Positions 32,595 through 41,219 are shown, counted from the first letter of the stretch. The stretch: DNA of 64,000 nt from Streptomyces sp. Root1304 (GCF_001426405.1 NZ_LMEP01000023.1:210484-274483); one strand, 5' to 3'. A program made the numbers and translations. Notes: generated by a model not told the origin, from the sequence alone.

Positions 32595-33788
32595 CTAAGG
32601 ATTCCGCGCGCCGACCGCCCGCGCCCGCCCCAGGCCCAGGGAGGACAGCAGGTCTTCCGTGTGCTCGCCCAGGCGCGGGGGAGCGGCGCGGTAGCTGGGC
32701 GGGGTGGCGCCCAGCCGGACCGGATGGGCGACCTGCCCGGGTCCGGCCGCCGACTCCGGCACCCGGGGAGCGAGCCCCAGCCGGTCGGCGAGGTCGAAGG
32801 CGGCGGCCAGGTCGTTGATCGGCCCGCAGGGCACCCCGGCGGCGGTCAGCTCCTCGAACCAGCGGTCGGCGGTACGGGTCCCCAGCGGCCCCGCGAGGGC
32901 CGTGACCAGTTCCTCCCGGTGGGCGACCCGGGCGGAGTTGGTGGCGAAACGGGTGTCGTCGGCCAGCTCCGGCAGGCCGAGCCCCGCGCACAGGGACCGG
33001 AACTGCCGGTCGTTGCCGACGGCGAGGATCAGCGGCCGGTCCTGCGCCTCGAACACCTCGTACGGGGCGATGCTCGGGTGCCGGTTGCCCATCGCGAGCG
33101 GGACGACACCGGCCCCGAGATGGGCGGCCGCCTGGTTGGTGAGCGCCGACAGCAGCGAGGAGAGCAGGGAGACCTCGACCCGCTGGCCCTCGCCGGTGCG
33201 CTCCCGGTGCCGGAGGGCGGCGAGGACGCCGAGGCCCGCGTGGAGCCCGGTGATGACGTCGACCAGGGCGACCCCGGCCTTGGTGCCGGGACCGTCCGGT
33301 TCGCCGGTCACGCTCATCAGACCGCCCATGGCCTGGACGAGCAGGTCGTAGCCCGGCAGCCGGGCGCCCTCCTCGGTGCCGAAGCCGGTCACCGAGCAGT
33401 AGACCAGCCCCGGATTGCCCGCCCGCACGTCCTCGTACCCGAGACCGAGCTTCTCCATCGTGCCGGGGCGGAAGTTCTCCACGAGCACGTCCGCGCGGTC
33501 CACGATCGCCCGCGCCGCCGCCAGGTCCTCGGGGTCCGCGAGGTCGAGCGCGACGGAACGCTTGTTCCGGTTCACCCCGAGGAAGTACGTGGCCTCCCCG
33601 TCGGCGAACGGCGGGCCCCACGCGCGCGTGTCGTCGCCGGAACCGGGCCGCTCGATCTTGATCACGTCCGCGCCCAGGTCGGCGAGGAGCATCGTCATGT
33701 AGGGGCCGGCGAGCACCCGGCCGAAGTCGGCGACGACGATCCCCGACAGGGCGCCCGCCTCCGTCGTACCCGGCTGATCTGCGCGCAT
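32595..33788 (-). CDS. CaiB/BaiF family CoA-transferase, probable glutarate CoA-transferase
   Basis: A 397-residue class III CoA-transferase. The N-terminus (LSGIVVADFGRVLAGPYMTMLLADLGADVIKIERPGSGDDTR) and LDLADPEDLAAARAIVDRADVLVENFRPGTMEKLGLGYEDV with the catalytic Asp after it are typical. It is divergent from glutaryl-CoA dehydrogenase and next to an FCD regulator. In animals the CoA-transferase SUGCT activates glutarate with succinyl-CoA before GCDH acts, so glutarate is a well-motivated but unproven substrate. ATG at 33788 is chosen for GAGGGAGA upstream; a GTG at 33803 would add five residues. Confidence 0.88.
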   Translation of the reverse strand: MRADQPGTTEAGALSGIVVADFGRVLAGPYMTMLLADLGADVIKIERPGSGDDTRAWGPPFADGEATYFLGVNRNKRSVALDLADPEDLAAARAIVDRADVLVENFRPGTMEKLGLGYEDVRAGNPGLVYCSVTGFGTEEGARLPGYDLLVQAMGGLMSVTGEPDGPGTKAGVALVDVITGLHAGLGVLAALRHRERTGEGQRVEVSLLSSLLSALTNQAAAHLGAGVVPLAMGNRHPSIAPYEVFEAQDRPLILAVGNDRQFRSLCAGLGLPELADDTRFATNSARVAHREELVTALAGPLGTRTADRWFEELTAAGVPCGPINDLAAAFDLADRLGLAPRVPESAAGPGQVAHPVRLGATPPSYRAAPPRLGEHTEDLLSSLGLGRARAVGARNP

Positions 33789-33839
33789 TCCGTTCTCCCT
33801 CACTGGCGATCGGATCCCATCGGACCGTACGGTTCGGAC

Positions 33840-33872
33840 ATCGGATTTTCAATACTGGATCCAATATCCGAT
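33840..33872. promoter_or_regulatory. Operator cluster between CoA-transferase and glutaryl-CoA dehydrogenase
   Basis: ATACTGGATCCAATAT (33852-33867) is a palindrome with a single mismatched pair, centred on GGATCC. It is embedded in a wider repeat ATCGGAT (33840-33846) / ATCCGAT (33866-33872). Another CGGATCC lies at 33811-33817. Their AT-rich character and position between two divergent genes fit binding by the adjacent GntR/FCD protein. Confidence 0.6.
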
Positions 33873-33924
33873 CTACGGCTACGCTTCGGCTCGCCGAGTC
33901 GCCACAGCCGCCAGGAGGCCGTCC

Positions 33925-35124
33925 GTGAAGTCGCAGTCGTCGTCGCAGTCCAGCTCCGCCCCCGTCCACCCCTTCGACCTGCTCGCTGTCGACGGACTGC
34001 TGACCGACGAGGAGCGCGAGATCCGCCGCACCGTCCGCGCCGTCGCCGACCGCGAGCTCCGGCCGCACGTCGCCGGCTGGTTCGAGAAGGGCGAGATCCC
34101 CGCCCGCGAACTCGCCCGAACTCTCGGCGGCATCGGCGTGCTCGGCATGCACCTTGAGGGCTACGGCTGCGCGGGCACCAACTCCGTCGCGTACGGCCTC
34201 GCCTGTCTGGAACTGGAGGCCGTCGACTCCGGCCTGCGCTCCCTGGTCTCCGTACAGGGCTCCCTGGCCATGTACGCGATCTGGAAGTACGGCTCGGAGG
34301 AGCAGAAGCAGCGCTGGCTGCCGAAGATGGCGGCGGGCGAGTACATCGGCTGCTTCGGCCTCACCGAGCCCGACGCCGGCTCGGACCCCGGCGCCATGCG
34401 CACCCACGCCAAGCGCGACGGCTCCGACTGGGTGCTCAACGGCACCAAGATGTGGATCACCAACGGCTCCGTGGCCGACGTCGCCGTCGTCTGGGCCCGC
34501 ACCGAGGACGGCGTGCGCGGATTCCTCGTCCCGGCGGGCACGCCCGGGTTCAGCGCCCCGGAGATCAAGATGAAGCTGTCCCTGCGGGCCAGCGTCACCA
34601 GCGAACTGGTCCTGGAGGACGTGCGTCTCCCCGCCGACGCCGTGCTCCCCGAGGCCCGCGGCCTCTCCGGCCCGCTCGGCTGCCTCAACGAGGCCCGGTT
34701 CGGCATCGTCTTCGGCGCGCTCGGCGCCGCCCGCGACTGCCTGGAGACGGCGATCTCGTACGCCCGTGACCGGATCGTCTTCGCCCGCTCCCTCGCCTCC
34801 TACCAGCTGACCCAGCAGAAGCTCGCGGACATGTCCGTCGAGCTGGGCAAGGGCATGCTGCTCGCGCTCCACCTCGGCCGTCTCAAGGACGCGGGGACGC
34901 TCACCGCCGAGCAGGTGAGCGTGGGCAAGCTGAACAACGTGCGCGAGGCCATCGCCATCGCCCGCGAGTGCCGCACCATCCTGGGCGCCAACGGCATCAC
35001 CCTGGAGTACCCGGTGCTGCGCCACGCCAACAACCTGGAGTCGGTGCTCACCTACGAGGGCACGAGCGAGGTCCACTCCCTGGTCATCGGCAAGGCGCTC
35101 ACCGGGGAACAGGCCTTCCGCTGA
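33925..35124 (+). CDS. gcdH: Glutaryl-CoA dehydrogenase-type acyl-CoA dehydrogenase
   Basis: A 399-residue FAD enzyme that would oxidise and decarboxylate glutaryl-CoA to crotonyl-CoA in lysine/glutarate breakdown. LRSLVSVQGSLAMYAIWKYGSEEQKQRWLP and LTEPDAGSDPGAMRTHAKRDG are GCDH-type segments, and the catalytic base is E378 in LTYEGTSEVHSLVIGKALTG, matching the Glu of the human enzyme's NTYEGTHDIH motif. The Arg of LRSLVSVQG corresponds to the glutarate-carboxylate-binding Arg. A divergent CoA-transferase supports the assignment. Confidence 0.9.
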   Translation: MKSQSSSQSSSAPVHPFDLLAVDGLLTDEEREIRRTVRAVADRELRPHVAGWFEKGEIPARELARTLGGIGVLGMHLEGYGCAGTNSVAYGLACLELEAVDSGLRSLVSVQGSLAMYAIWKYGSEEQKQRWLPKMAAGEYIGCFGLTEPDAGSDPGAMRTHAKRDGSDWVLNGTKMWITNGSVADVAVVWARTEDGVRGFLVPAGTPGFSAPEIKMKLSLRASVTSELVLEDVRLPADAVLPEARGLSGPLGCLNEARFGIVFGALGAARDCLETAISYARDRIVFARSLASYQLTQQKLADMSVELGKGMLLALHLGRLKDAGTLTAEQVSVGKLNNVREAIAIARECRTILGANGITLEYPVLRHANNLESVLTYEGTSEVHSLVIGKALTGEQAFR

Positions 35125-35129
35125 CCTTT

Positions 35130-35157
35130 CCCGGCACGGCCCCTCGGGCGTGCCGGG
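35130..35157. terminator. Terminator after glutaryl-CoA dehydrogenase
   Basis: A perfect 9-bp stem CCCGGCACG/CGTGCCGGG with a ten-base loop begins five bases after the gcdH stop and ends 12 bases before the stop of the convergent FBP-domain gene. Confidence 0.82.
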
Positions 35158-35169
35158 CCGGGCGGGTGT

Positions 35170-35673
35170 TCAGCCCGCCGTGATCCGGCCGAGGAAGGCG
35201 TCCAGGTTGCCCGTGAGGCGGGCGACCTGTTCGTCGAGGGTCAGGGACTCCTCGTGGCGGCGGTGGCGCAGCTTGGGCTGCCGCTTGCCCCGGACGTAGA
35301 GGGAACACGCCAGGTCGGCGCAGAGGTAGATGCCGACCGTGTTCCCCTCGCGGCCCCGGGGGCCGGCGAGCGGTGCCACGAGCAGGGTGACGCCGGAGGA
35401 GGCGTGCGCGGTCAGACACACCTGGCACATGCTCGACTTCACCGCGCTGGTCCGGCCGGCCGCCGGGACCCGCAGGCTCACCCCGACCGGCCCGTCCGGA
35501 CGGGGGACGACCAGATGGGCGCGGAGCGGCGCGCCCGGGTCGATCCAGCCGAGGAAGTCCAGGTCGTCCCAGGGGAGTTCGGCGAAGTCGAGCGGCAGCT
35601 TGAGGCGGGCCGCCTCGCCCTTGGTGCTGTTCACGAAGGACGAGCGGATCTGCTTGTCGGTCAAAGGTTCCAC
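35170..35673 (-). CDS. FBP-domain (elongation factor G-binding, zinc-finger) protein
   Basis: A 167-residue protein. The N-terminal part (EPLTDKQIRSSFVNSTKGEAARLKLP) and the treble-clef zinc finger SSMCQVCLTAHASSGVTLLVAPLAG...TVGIYLCADLACSLYVRG, with four Cys ligands, match the C-terminal domain of fibronectin/fusidic-acid-type EF-G-binding proteins, found as a stand-alone protein in actinobacteria. In Firmicutes this domain (FusB) releases EF-G from the ribosome and gives fusidic acid tolerance; whether this protein does so is unknown. GTG at 35673 is chosen by homology; an upstream ATG at 35709 is possible. Confidence 0.8.
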   Translation of the reverse strand: MEPLTDKQIRSSFVNSTKGEAARLKLPLDFAELPWDDLDFLGWIDPGAPLRAHLVVPRPDGPVGVSLRVPAAGRTSAVKSSMCQVCLTAHASSGVTLLVAPLAGPRGREGNTVGIYLCADLACSLYVRGKRQPKLRHRRHEESLTLDEQVARLTGNLDAFLGRITAG

Positions 35674-35832
35674 TCGGTGGACCGTACACGGACCCCCTGG
35701 GACGGGCATCCGAAATACCCGCCGCCTCCGGACGCCCGCGCCGGTACGCACTCCTCCGGACGCCCGCGTACGCACGCGCCTCAGTCGGATGCCCGCGCCG
35801 GTACGCGCGCCCCGCCCGCCCGCCCGCGCCCG

Positions 35833-37302
35833 TCAGGCCACCCAGTCCGGGAGCGCGGGGGTGGCGAAGCCGCCCGGGGCGCCGTCGAGGGCCGCCGCGA
35901 GCCGTTCCGCCGCCGGCTCGTACACCTCCGCGGGCAGCGTGAACGGGATGCGCAGCCGGTGCTCGTGCGTACCGGGGTCGACTCCGAACCGGGCGCCGCC
36001 CTCGACCCGCACCCCGTGTCGCAGGGCGCGCGTGGCGAGGCCCGAGGCGACCGGCCGGCCCAGGTCGATCCACAGGCACATCCCGCCCGGCGGCACCGTC
36101 CAGCGCCACTCGGGCACATGGCGGGCCAGGGCCGAGGTCAGCGCGTCGCGGCGCAGCCGCAGCTCCTCGACGCGGCGCGGCAGGATCACGTCGAGCCGGT
36201 CCAGGAGGGCCACGGCCACCAACTGGTCGAGTACCGAACCGGACAGGTCGGCGGTGATCCGCACCCTGGCCAGCTCGGTCACGACCCGGGAAGCGGCCCG
36301 GACCCAGCCGACCCGGAGGCCGCCCCAGCAGCTCTTGCTCAGCGAGCCGACCGAGACGATCTGCTCGCCGTCCCCGCCGGCGGCGGTCGCCGCGAACGGC
36401 AGCGGCGCGGGCACGTCCAGGGCGATGTCCGTCAGCGTCTCGTCCACCACCAGCCAGGTCCCGGTGGACCGCGCGGCCCGCGCGAGGTCCCGGCGCTGCT
36501 CCTGAGGCATCAGGTGCCCGGTCGGATTGTGGAAGTCCGGGATCAGATAGGCCAGGCGCGGCGCGGTCTGCCGGAGCGCGGCGTCGACGAGCCCGGTGTC
36601 CCAGCCGGCCTCCGTGACCGGAACCGGGGTGACACGGAGCATACGGCCGCGCATCGCGTCGAGGGCGTTGGTGTACGAGGGGTTCTCGGCGAGCACCCGG
36701 TCGCCGGGCCGGCCCAGCAGCGTGAGGACCAGCGAGAGCGCCTGCTGGGCACCCGTGGTGACGAGTATCTGTTCCGGCAGGGTCGGCAGCCCGCGCGCGG
36801 TGTAGCGCTCGGCGACGGCGGCGCGCAGCGCGGGCAGCCCGTACGGGTGGTAGCCCTGAGTGCCCGCGTAGCGGGGCAGCTCGGCCGCGGCGGCCGTGAG
36901 CGCGGCGGCCAGTTCCTCCGCCGGTGCCTCGGGCGCGGCCAGGGCGAGGTCGATCGTGGTCCCGGTGTCGTCGTGGAAGGCGCCGAGCGAGGTCGGCGCC
37001 TGACCGTCGGGGAGCGCGGTCCAGGTGCCCGCGCCACGCCGGCTGTGCGCGTACCCGCTCTCCCTGAGCAGGTCGTACGCACCGGTCACCGTCGTCCTGC
37101 TGACGGCGAGCACGGTGGCGAGTTCCCGCTCGGCCGGCAGCCGGAGACCCAGCGCCACCCGCCCGTCGAGCAGCGCCTCGCGCACCGCCCGCGCGAGCTC
37201 CCGGTAGCCGAAGCGGCCGTCGGGGGGCGGGGTGAGCAGCGACGCGAGCTGGCGGCCCGTAAGGGTGCGGTCCACGGTGCGGACCACGTGTGCCATTGCC
37301 AT
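35833..37302 (-). CDS. MocR/PdxR-type regulator (GntR helix fused to aminotransferase fold)
   Basis: A 489-residue fusion. Residues 15-95 are the GntR winged helix (RFGYRELARAVREALLDGRVALGLRLPAERELATVLAVSRTTVTGAYDLL). The remainder is a class I aminotransferase-like domain binding pyridoxal phosphate: VTTGAQQALSLVLTLLG, IPDFHNPTGHLM and SVGSLSKSCWGGLRVGW, where the Lys forms the Schiff base. MocR proteins sense PLP or an amino compound and bind spaced direct or inverted half-sites. ATG at 37302 lies eight bases after GAGGAG. Three GCCAAT/ATTGGC sites overlap its start and leader. Confidence 0.92.
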   Translation of the reverse strand: MAMAHVVRTVDRTLTGRQLASLLTPPPDGRFGYRELARAVREALLDGRVALGLRLPAERELATVLAVSRTTVTGAYDLLRESGYAHSRRGAGTWTALPDGQAPTSLGAFHDDTGTTIDLALAAPEAPAEELAAALTAAAAELPRYAGTQGYHPYGLPALRAAVAERYTARGLPTLPEQILVTTGAQQALSLVLTLLGRPGDRVLAENPSYTNALDAMRGRMLRVTPVPVTEAGWDTGLVDAALRQTAPRLAYLIPDFHNPTGHLMPQEQRRDLARAARSTGTWLVVDETLTDIALDVPAPLPFAATAAGGDGEQIVSVGSLSKSCWGGLRVGWVRAASRVVTELARVRITADLSGSVLDQLVAVALLDRLDVILPRRVEELRLRRDALTSALARHVPEWRWTVPPGGMCLWIDLGRPVASGLATRALRHGVRVEGGARFGVDPGTHEHRLRIPFTLPAEVYEPAAERLAAALDGAPGGFATPALPDWVA

Positions 37303-37340
37303 GCCAATCACTCCTCATTGGCTCTGCTGTCCGGGCCAAT
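37303..37340. promoter_or_regulatory. Three GCCAAT/ATTGGC half-sites of the MocR intergenic region
   Basis: GCCAAT (37303-37308), ATTGGC (37317-37322) and GCCAAT (37335-37340) lie at alternating orientation with 8- and 12-base gaps, directly upstream of the MocR gene and before the divergent small ORF. MocR regulators typically need two or three spaced half-sites, so this is a strong operator candidate. Confidence 0.65.
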
Positions 37341-37395
37341 AAGGTTACAGACTCCTTTGAGTGGCCTGGTGGCCACCTCGAAAGGAGACAAGTCG

Positions 37396-37578
37396 ATGTC
37401 CGGACACTTCACCGACCGCGACGAGCGGATGTGGCAGCGGCGGGCCGAGGAGACGGCGGCGCGACCCCTGCCGATCGGCGCCTGGCTGAAGGCGCTGCGC
37501 GTCCCGCGCCCCGGGGGGACCCGGGCCGTCCGTCCGGTGTCCGCCTCCGCCCGCCCGCGACCCGCCGAACAGGCGTGA
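37396..37578 (+). CDS. Small hypothetical protein coupled to a universal stress protein
   Basis: A 60-residue basic protein beginning MSGHFTDRDERMWQRRAEET, with a Trp-containing amphipathic helix and a Pro/Arg-rich tail, and no recognisable family. Support for its being real comes from an AAAGGAG ribosome site nine bases before ATG at 37396, and from the GTGA overlap of its stop with the start of the universal stress protein gene. It is divergent from the MocR regulator and so a candidate target. Confidence 0.65.
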   Translation: MSGHFTDRDERMWQRRAEETAARPLPIGAWLKALRVPRPGGTRAVRPVSASARPRPAEQA

Positions 37579-38168
37579 ACGGGCCTGCGGGGTATCCGGC
37601 CGGCCCCGTGGCCCGGGTCGTCGTCGGGGTGACCGGTTCGCTCGCCTCGCTCGCCGCCCTGCGGTACGCGACCGCCCTCGGCCGGCGTGACGAGGTGCCC
37701 GTCCTCGCGGTCCTCGCGTGGGAGCCCCCCGAGGGCGAGGCGCTGTACGCCCGGATGCCCGACCGGGCCTGGGCCCGAACCTGGGCCGAGGACGCCCGCC
37801 ACCGTCTGGAGGACGCCTTCGTCGAGGGGCTCGGCGGAGTCCCCTCGGATGTCGACCTCGAGGGCCGTGTGGTCAGGGGCGCCCCGGCGGCGGTGCTGTG
37901 CGCGACGGCCGACCGCCCCGGCGACCTGCTGGTTCTCGGCTCCGCGCCGGGAAGCGGCCGCCGGGGCCGGCTGCGCCGCCGCGCGGTCCTGCGGGCGGTC
38001 GTACGCCGGGCGGAGTCCCCGGTGCTGACCGTGCCGGGCCCGGCCCTGCTGCCCGGCGAGGCCCGGGTACTGCGCCGGAACACCCGTACCCCCGTCTCAG
38101 GTCGGCGCGGGCCGACCGAAACGGGGGTACGGGTGGACGGGGCGCGGGCCGACGGGGGAGCGGGCTGA
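37575..38168 (+). CDS. Universal stress protein family
   Basis: A 197-residue UspA-fold protein. ARVVVGVTGSLASLAALRYATALGRRDEVPVLAVLAWEPP is the first strand-helix unit and LLVLGSAPGSGRRGRLRRRAVLRAVVRRAESPVLTVPG the C-terminal ATP-loop region (usual form G-x2-G-x9-GS). The protein runs about 40 residues past the normal end, into an Arg/Gly-rich tail that contains a strong hairpin. GTG at 37575 overlaps the stop of the small upstream gene. Probably a nucleotide-binding stress or dormancy protein. Confidence 0.88.
   Translation: MNGPAGYPAGPVARVVVGVTGSLASLAALRYATALGRRDEVPVLAVLAWEPPEGEALYARMPDRAWARTWAEDARHRLEDAFVEGLGGVPSDVDLEGRVVRGAPAAVLCATADRPGDLLVLGSAPGSGRRGRLRRRAVLRAVVRRAESPVLTVPGPALLPGEARVLRRNTRTPVSGRRGPTETGVRVDGARADGGAG
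38081..38135. terminator. Composite hairpin inside the 3' end of the stress-protein gene
   Basis: A perfect 15-bp outer stem (CACCCGTACCCCCGT, 38081-38095, with 38121-38135) encloses a separate 7-bp stem GGTCGGC/GCCGACC (38100-38106, 38111-38117). It lies 33 bases before the stop codon, within coding sequence, and near the convergent gene end at 38183. It probably works as a transcription terminator or mRNA 3'-end stabiliser. Confidence 0.75.
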
Positions 38169-38182
38169 GGGGCCGGGGCCGC

Positions 38183-39682
38183 TCAGACCCAGGGAGCGGG
38201 CCCCGGACCGGCGGCCGGAACGGTGACAGCCGCCGAAGCGGATCCCGAAGTGGATCCCGAAGCGAAGACGGAACCCGAGACGGAACCCGACGGGGACGTC
38301 GCCGCGGAACTCACCGCGGCCGACTGGCCGGTCGTCGTCAGGTCCGCCGCCGAACTGTCCGTCACGGGCCCGGACTCCGGACCCGACGACTGCGTCGACG
38401 GTGACGAGTCGGTCGACGGCGGAGGGACGCTCGACGGCGACGAGGTGTCCGACGGCGAGGTCGACGGCGAGGACGGCGACGCCGTGGGGGACAGCGTGGA
38501 CGGACACGGCGAGGGCGTGACGCCACCACTGGGCGTCGGCGTCTCCGTACCCGTCACCGTCACACACGGCACCGGGGACGACGGCGAGGTGGACGGCGAT
38601 GTGGACGTCGAGGCCGAGGTGGACGGCGACGTCGACGGGGAGACCGTGGGCGGCGGGGGAGGCGGCGGGGTCGGCTTGTCGTGCTTGCCGTGGTCGCCGT
38701 GCTGCCGTGCGAACCAGCTGTCGTCCTGGGGGTCGTACACCACGAAGACGTTCACGACCGTCACCGACGGCGCCACCACGACCACCTGGGAGGACTGGTA
38801 GCCCTGCCACGGCGTGCCCGTCGTCCGGGGCGACTTCTGCGCCACCGGACCGGTCAGCGGATTGCCGCAGGCGCAGCGCACCCGGGGCACCCCGCGACCG
38901 TCGACCATGACCGCGGTGCCGGTCTGCAGAACCGCCTGAAACGTGGTGGCGGCGCCGTCCTTGAAGCCGTGGTTCGTCACCCGGGTGTCGGCGCGGAGCT
39001 GAAGCGGGGTCAGGGAGCGCAGATAGCCCGGCACGTCGGCGGCGGAGATGCCCAGGACCGAGGCGAAGGCCGCGTTCTTCGCGGGTTCGCCCGAGAGGTA
39101 GCGCACCTGCTGCTCCACGTCGCAGCTGCTCACCGACTGCGTCCCGCCGTAGAGACCGGGGGTCGACCCCGAGACCTCGGTCGCGGCCGAAGCGGTACGG
39201 GGCGGCAGCGAGGCCGGGGAGGCGGAGGCGCCGTCATTGCGGGCCGTCGACCTGGTGAACGGGTCGGGCCCGGAGGCCGCCGCGTTCTGGAGGAAGACCT
39301 CGCCGCCACCGGAGCCTCCCGCCGTGTCGCCCGAATTGTCGGGGCGGTTGGTGAGGACGACGGCGAGCGCGGCGGCCGCGACCAGGACGGCGGTGACCGA
39401 GGCGACCTTCGGGACGGAGCGCCACCAGGGGCCCTTGCCGGGGCCGCCCTTGCCGTCCGCGCCACCGGGACCGCCCGGGGTGCCGCCGCCGCTTCCGGGG
39501 CCGCCACCGGACGAGCCGCCGCCCGATCCGCCGCCCCCACCGCCCCCCGAACCGTCGTGGGGCGGTCCGGGCGGCGGTGGGGGACCGGCGGCCCCGGGGC
39601 GTGTACTCGGGCCCGAGAGGGGGCCCGAGGGGGGACCTGTGGGCGGAACCGACGGTGGGCCGGACGGCGGGTGGGAAGTCAC
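38183..39682 (-). CDS. Membrane-anchored Ser/Thr/Pro-rich protein (DUF6777-like)
   Basis: A 499-residue protein in four parts. Residues 1-75 are Pro/Gly-rich and cytosolic. A single transmembrane helix (VASVTAVLVAAAALAVVLTN) follows. The extracellular folded domain of about 210 residues contains QSVSSCDVEQQVRYLSGEPAKNAAFASVLGI and GVPRVRCACGNPLTGPV with three conserved Cys. The last 170 residues are almost only Ser, Thr and Pro, a wall-spanning stalk. The central part matches what I know as DUF6777. GTG at 39682 has AAGGG six bases before it. It converges on the stress-protein gene. Confidence 0.82.
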   Translation of the reverse strand: MTSHPPSGPPSVPPTGPPSGPLSGPSTRPGAAGPPPPPGPPHDGSGGGGGGGSGGGSSGGGPGSGGGTPGGPGGADGKGGPGKGPWWRSVPKVASVTAVLVAAAALAVVLTNRPDNSGDTAGGSGGGEVFLQNAAASGPDPFTRSTARNDGASASPASLPPRTASAATEVSGSTPGLYGGTQSVSSCDVEQQVRYLSGEPAKNAAFASVLGISAADVPGYLRSLTPLQLRADTRVTNHGFKDGAATTFQAVLQTGTAVMVDGRGVPRVRCACGNPLTGPVAQKSPRTTGTPWQGYQSSQVVVVAPSVTVVNVFVVYDPQDDSWFARQHGDHGKHDKPTPPPPPPPTVSPSTSPSTSASTSTSPSTSPSSPVPCVTVTGTETPTPSGGVTPSPCPSTLSPTASPSSPSTSPSDTSSPSSVPPPSTDSSPSTQSSGPESGPVTDSSAADLTTTGQSAAVSSAATSPSGSVSGSVFASGSTSGSASAAVTVPAAGPGPAPWV

Positions 39683-39875
39683 TTTTTTCCCTTTCTTCCG
39701 TACCGGGCCCATTGTGTGCGCCGGACGGCACCCCTCCGCAAGCGGAGGCGACTCCGTGCCCGTACACCGGCGACCCCGTACGCGTGCACGGGACCCTCCG
39801 TACGCGTGCACAGACGCCCCCACCCGCCCGTCCGTCCGCAAGCGGGCGGACCCCACCGGTACTAGCGTGGGCAGG

Positions 39876-41219
39876 GTGAGCAGTCGGCTCTCCACCCCCA
39901 GCTCCGTGCCGCCCGCCGTGACCACGGGCGGCCGCCTCGCGCGCATCGCCCTCCAGGCCCTGGCGGCGGTGGTCGCCGGCTACCTCGCCATGGGCGTCGT
40001 CGCGGCCCTCGGCCTCTGGGCCGCGGGCGCCGGTGACCTGCCCGGCGGCTTCCCCGCGATCCTGGCCGCCGTCGTCGTCCTGGCCTCCGGCGGCAAGGTC
40101 GAACTCTCCGGCGACGCCGGGTCCCTCGCCGGAACCCAGGCCGCGCTGACCGCCATGCCCCTCACCGTCACCCTGGTGGGCGCACTGGTCACCGGCTTCT
40201 GTTTCCTGCGCCCCCTGCGCCACCACGCCGTCACCACCTCCCACGACCTCGGGTTCCGCGCGGCGAGCATTGTCGTCCTCTGGCTGGCCGGTCTCGCGGG
40301 TCTCTCCGCGTTCGCCCGGCACGACTTCCCGATCACCCTGCCCGGCGTCGGCGACGCGCAAGGGTCCCTGATGGACCTGTTCGGCGAGCTCCTCGACGCC
40401 GTGAATCCCACCGTCGGCTTCCGCACCGACCTCGGCCCCACCCTGTTCTACGGCCTCCTGTGGATCCTCGGCGTCCTCGTCGTCGCCCTGCTCGTCTCGC
40501 GCAGCACCCCGCTGCCGCCCCGGCTCGTCCGCTACCAGGAACCCGTCCGGCCCGCCGCCCACGCGATGCTCCTGCTGGTCCTCGCGTACGTGGTCGTGGG
40601 CCTGGTCATCGGCCTGGTCGTCGCGGCCACCAAGGGACATGCCGCGGAGACCTTCGCCGTCCTGCTGCTCGGTCTGCCCAACGTCACCTGGCTCGCCCTC
40701 GGCGTCGGCATCGGTGGCTCCTGGGAGGGCACGGTCAACGGACCCTTCGGCCTGCCCATGCCCCAGGTCCTCGACGCCGTCCTGCGGCAGGGGGGCGGCA
40801 CGCGCGAGAACCCCGACCTCTCCACCGTCGACCTCGGCTCGCTGGCCGCGCAGGACGGCCGGGCCTGGTGGCTGCTCCCCGTCGCCGCCGTCCTCGTCCT
40901 CGCCGTGGCGTTCGTGGCGGTCGTACGCTCCCCGGCCCGGGTCCGGCCGTGGCAGCACGCCCTGCACCTCGGCATCGCGTTCGCGCTGACCATGCTGGTC
41001 GTCGCCCCGCTCACCCTGGTGGAGGCGCACTTCGGACTCTCGGTGCTCGGCATCGGCGAGTTCGAATCGCTCGGCGGGGAAGTGGTGCTGCGCCCGCACG
41101 TCTGGAAGACGGCCGGATTCGCCCTTCTCTGGGGCCTCGCCTTCGGCTTCGTCGCCGCCCTGCTGGCCTCGCGGGTGCACCGCAAGGGCGAGGTGGAGAG
41201 CCAGGACGGAAAGAAGTGA
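39876..41219 (+). CDS. Streptophobe-family polytopic membrane protein
   Basis: A 447-residue protein with about ten hydrophobic segments, resembling the streptophobe family, which is confined to Streptomyces and relatives and has no known function. A short basic N-terminus precedes RIALQALAAVVAGYLAMGVVAALGLWAAG. Conserved-looking periplasmic or cytosolic loops include VNPTVGFRTDLGPTLFYGLLW and GGSWEGTVNGPFGLPMPQVLDAVLRQ. It is divergent from the DUF6777-like gene and converges on the kinase gene, placing it within the kinase/FHA/ABC neighbourhood. GTG at 39876 has a weak GGCAGG site. Confidence 0.8.
   Translation: MSSRLSTPSSVPPAVTTGGRLARIALQALAAVVAGYLAMGVVAALGLWAAGAGDLPGGFPAILAAVVVLASGGKVELSGDAGSLAGTQAALTAMPLTVTLVGALVTGFCFLRPLRHHAVTTSHDLGFRAASIVVLWLAGLAGLSAFARHDFPITLPGVGDAQGSLMDLFGELLDAVNPTVGFRTDLGPTLFYGLLWILGVLVVALLVSRSTPLPPRLVRYQEPVRPAAHAMLLLVLAYVVVGLVIGLVVAATKGHAAETFAVLLLGLPNVTWLALGVGIGGSWEGTVNGPFGLPMPQVLDAVLRQGGGTRENPDLSTVDLGSLAAQDGRAWWLLPVAAVLVLAVAFVAVVRSPARVRPWQHALHLGIAFALTMLVVAPLTLVEAHFGLSVLGIGEFESLGGEVVLRPHVWKTAGFALLWGLAFGFVAALLASRVHRKGEVESQDGKK

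Noticed and set aside
31071..34157. A 1028-codon plus-strand frame across the exonuclease, FCD regulator and CoA-transferase
   Set aside because: No domain pattern and it overlaps three well-supported minus-strand genes.
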